Below, in pieces: positions 62,314-64,000 of a stretch of DNA of 64,000 nt. The notes under the pieces were generated by a model that saw only the letters and a program-made list of their open reading frames with translations, was not told the origin of the DNA and searched no databases. Origin of the DNA: Pseudomonas fluorescens. GTDB taxonomy: Bacteria; Pseudomonadota; Gammaproteobacteria; Pseudomonadales; Pseudomonadaceae. Every line of letters begins with the position of its first letter. The stretch's first letter is position 1. Both the position numbers and the translations under genes were made by a program. The stretch is taken from positions 1,860,001 through 1,924,000 of the forward strand of contig NZ_CP148752.1 in NCBI RefSeq assembly GCF_040448305.1. Reading direction: 5' to 3'.

Positions 62314-63078
62314 CTAAGCTGACTGATCTGCCGCCATCGCAGGTAAATCACGCTCCCAAAGGGATTGAGTTGCACAGGCTGCCACTGCACCGATCACCAG
62401 TATGGCAGGGCTTTTCAGTTGGAATCTGTAGGCAGCTTCATCCATGTCTGTGAGAGTGCTCCGACATTCTCGTTGATGGGGCAAAGAGGCGTTTTCAATC
62501 ATGGCCACGGGCGTATCCGTCGCCATGCCGCCGGCCAACAGCTGCTCACGGATTTCACCGAGCTTGGCCACTCCCATGTAAATCACCAACGTCGTTCCGC
62601 CTTGGGCCAGTGCCTGCCAGTTCAATTGGCTGTCGTCCTGGGTGTGTGCGGTGACCAGCGTGACACCACGGGCGACACCGCGCAAAGTCAGCGGAATATC
62701 GCATTGCGTTGCCCCCGCCAGCCCGGCAGTGATGCCGTTGACCAACTCGGCTTCGACCCCACGCTCACGCAACCACTGCGCCTCTTCACCGCCGCGGCCG
62801 AAAATGCACGGATCGCCGCCCTTGAGCCGCGCCACGCATTTACCCTGCCGGGCATAACGAAGCATCAGGCGATGGATGAACGCTTGCGGGGTAGAGCGGC
62901 AGCCGCCGCGCTTGCCCACCGGGATGATCCGCGCCCCAGGGCAATGCTCGAGTACCGCGACATTAACCAGGTCGTCGATCAGCACCACATCTGCCTCGCG
63001 CAAGGCACGTACCGCTTTCAACGTGAGCAACTCCGGATCACCCGGGCCCGCACCTACCAGCCAGACTTTTGCACTCAT
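62314..63078 (-). CDS. cobA: Uroporphyrinogen-III C-methyltransferase
   Basis: 254 aa from MSAKVWLVGAGPGDPELLTL (GAGGAAAACACT upstream). SAM-binding VGAGPGDPELL, ARLKGGDPCIFGRGGEEAQW, PVAMIENASLP. It methylates uroporphyrinogen III twice to precorrin-2, the entry to siroheme and cobalamin, needed by siroheme-dependent nitrite reductase. It starts ten bases after the nasA stop, so the two form one operon. Confidence 0.94.
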   Translation of the reverse strand: MSAKVWLVGAGPGDPELLTLKAVRALREADVVLIDDLVNVAVLEHCPGARIIPVGKRGGCRSTPQAFIHRLMLRYARQGKCVARLKGGDPCIFGRGGEEAQWLRERGVEAELVNGITAGLAGATQCDIPLTLRGVARGVTLVTAHTQDDSQLNWQALAQGGTTLVIYMGVAKLGEIREQLLAGGMATDTPVAMIENASLPHQRECRSTLTDMDEAAYRFQLKSPAILVIGAVAACATQSLWERDLPAMAADQSA

Positions 63079-63088
63079 AGTGTTTTCC

Positions 63089-64000
63089 TCACGAGAAGAC
63101 GGTGACTGGCTGCGCCGTGGCAGCCAGCAGGCGTTTGATTTCCGGAACGCAGGACCCGCATTGCGTGCCACAACCCAGTTCCTGCTTGAGTCCCTGCAAG
63201 TCCAAGCCACGGCTGATGCCGGCGCAGATCGCGTTCTGGCCGACGTTCTTGCAATTGCACAGGATCTTGTTCGCGTTGACGGGCGCGTCGAGATTGCCCG
63301 GTGGTGCGCTCAGCGGCGCAAGCAGCCAGCGCCGCAGTTGCTGGTCCGCGCGACCTTCGAGCCACAGCCCCTGCAACCAGTGTTGGGCAAGGGTTTCACC
63401 GGCCAGTCGAATGGCAGTGATCCGGCCATTTTCGATTCGCACGCGCTTGCCAATGGCCCGTCGAGGGTCGTCGTAAGCCAGCACCGGGCCGTCATCGAGC
63501 GCCAGGTTTTTATCGATTTCGCTTAGCAGCTCTGCCGAAGGTGCTGAAGTATTGGCAGCCCGTACAAGCAGGGCAGGGCGCTCGCGACCAACAAGGCTGA
63601 GGCTGACGTAGGAAAACGCCTCACAGAGCGGTCGTAGCGCCTCAAAATGCCGTTGAACATCGCCCTCGATCAGTGCGAACAGTTTCCAGGGCAAATCCAC
63701 CGGATCCAGGCGAACACCGCTGTGTTTGAGTTCGGGCTGTTTCGACAAAGGATCGAATGCGGGCAGGGTGAGACTGTTCACCCCGCCCTTGAGAAAACGG
63801 TCACCCCAATGCATCGGCAAAAAGGCCTGGCCCGGGCGCACGCTGTCATCGCTGGCAACCGCGACGACGACTGCGCCGCGGCGGCTTTTCAGGCTGACCA
63901 GATCCCCCGGCTGCAGGCGATGGCGACGCAGTTCGTACGGGTGCAGGCTCAACTCCGCTTCGCTGACATGGCCGAACAGCTGCGCGGCGGTGCCGGTGCG
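63089..64000 (-). CDS. nasA: Assimilatory nitrate reductase large subunit, 3' end only
   Basis: C-terminal 303 residues; the gene continues beyond the right edge. The molybdopterin-dinucleotide-binding domain is seen in AELSLHPYELRRHRLQPGDL and VRPGQAFLPMHWGDRF, followed by a BFD-like [2Fe-2S] tail with four cysteines, ILCNCKNVGQNAICAG and CGTQCGSCVPEIK. It reduces nitrate to nitrite in the cytoplasm; followed by cobA for siroheme. Confidence 0.92.
   Translation of the reverse strand, partial: RTGTAAQLFGHVSEAELSLHPYELRRHRLQPGDLVSLKSRRGAVVVAVASDDSVRPGQAFLPMHWGDRFLKGGVNSLTLPAFDPLSKQPELKHSGVRLDPVDLPWKLFALIEGDVQRHFEALRPLCEAFSYVSLSLVGRERPALLVRAANTSAPSAELLSEIDKNLALDDGPVLAYDDPRRAIGKRVRIENGRITAIRLAGETLAQHWLQGLWLEGRADQQLRRWLLAPLSAPPGNLDAPVNANKILCNCKNVGQNAICAGISRGLDLQGLKQELGCGTQCGSCVPEIKRLLAATAQPVTVFS

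Overview
The window is a 64 kb chromosomal segment of a fluorescent Pseudomonas (P. fluorescens complex). Three things support this. The right end carries the block cysH-thrH-pabB ... ppsR/ppsA-estX-rraA-cmaX-crfX-cmpX-sigX-oprF-cobA-nasA, in the order known from Pseudomonas. Intergenic gaps are studded with Pseudomonas-type REP doublets (arms containing GTGGGAGC and GCTCGCGAA). Proteins such as OprF, SigX and ThrH are immediately recognisable. The species cannot be fixed from sequence alone.

Layout, left to right. 1-3700: tail of an rraB-like gene, then a three-gene operon of a circularly permuted ATP-grasp protein, an alpha-E protein and a transglutaminase. 3800-12400: housekeeping metabolism (cytochrome c protein, fatty-acid beta-oxidation thiolase plus bifunctional hydratase/dehydrogenase, glutamine amidotransferase, CorA, PlsC, crotonase). 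12660: tRNA-Ser(GGA). 12900-22320: a complete short-chain polyhydroxyalkanoate (PHB) locus: phaC-phaA-phaB operon, divergent AraC-type activator, a large DUF3141 PhaC-like hydrolase, phasin and the PhaR repressor. 22350-25600: accessory region with a decayed IS630 transposase, an unlisted 58-codon frame, a HicAB toxin-antitoxin pair, a NylB-like serine hydrolase and a YbjQ protein. 25700-30700: tandem glycine-zipper proteins, two very acidic mini-proteins and an rhs gene broken by an in-frame amber codon with a truncated ADP-ribosyltransferase-like tip. 30900-36600: HAD phosphatase, SDR/LysR divergent pair, and a racemase/NCS1-transporter pair for hydantoin- or allantoin-like compounds. 36600-41000: cysH, thrH, pabB, and an intact IS3-family element inserted inside a REP. 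41000-44100: a poorly understood operon of a retropepsin-like protease, a 7-TM inactive transglutaminase and an ATP-grasp ligase. 44400-52900: the full methylcitrate (propionate) operon prpR-prpB-prpC-acnD-prpF-prpD. 53000-64000: phosphoenolpyruvate synthase with its regulatory kinase, and the estX to nasA block.

How it works together. The PHB locus can run from acetyl-CoA to stored polymer (thiolase, reductase, synthase, granule proteins, regulators). The methylcitrate operon handles propionyl-CoA, and PEP synthase with PpsR connects pyruvate to gluconeogenesis. The two best candidates for little-described biology are the DUF3141 protein, which keeps a PhaC-like Cys-Asp-His triad, and the pair of unrelated ATP-grasp plus transglutaminase-fold operons. 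No CRISPR array, prophage or rRNA operon was seen.
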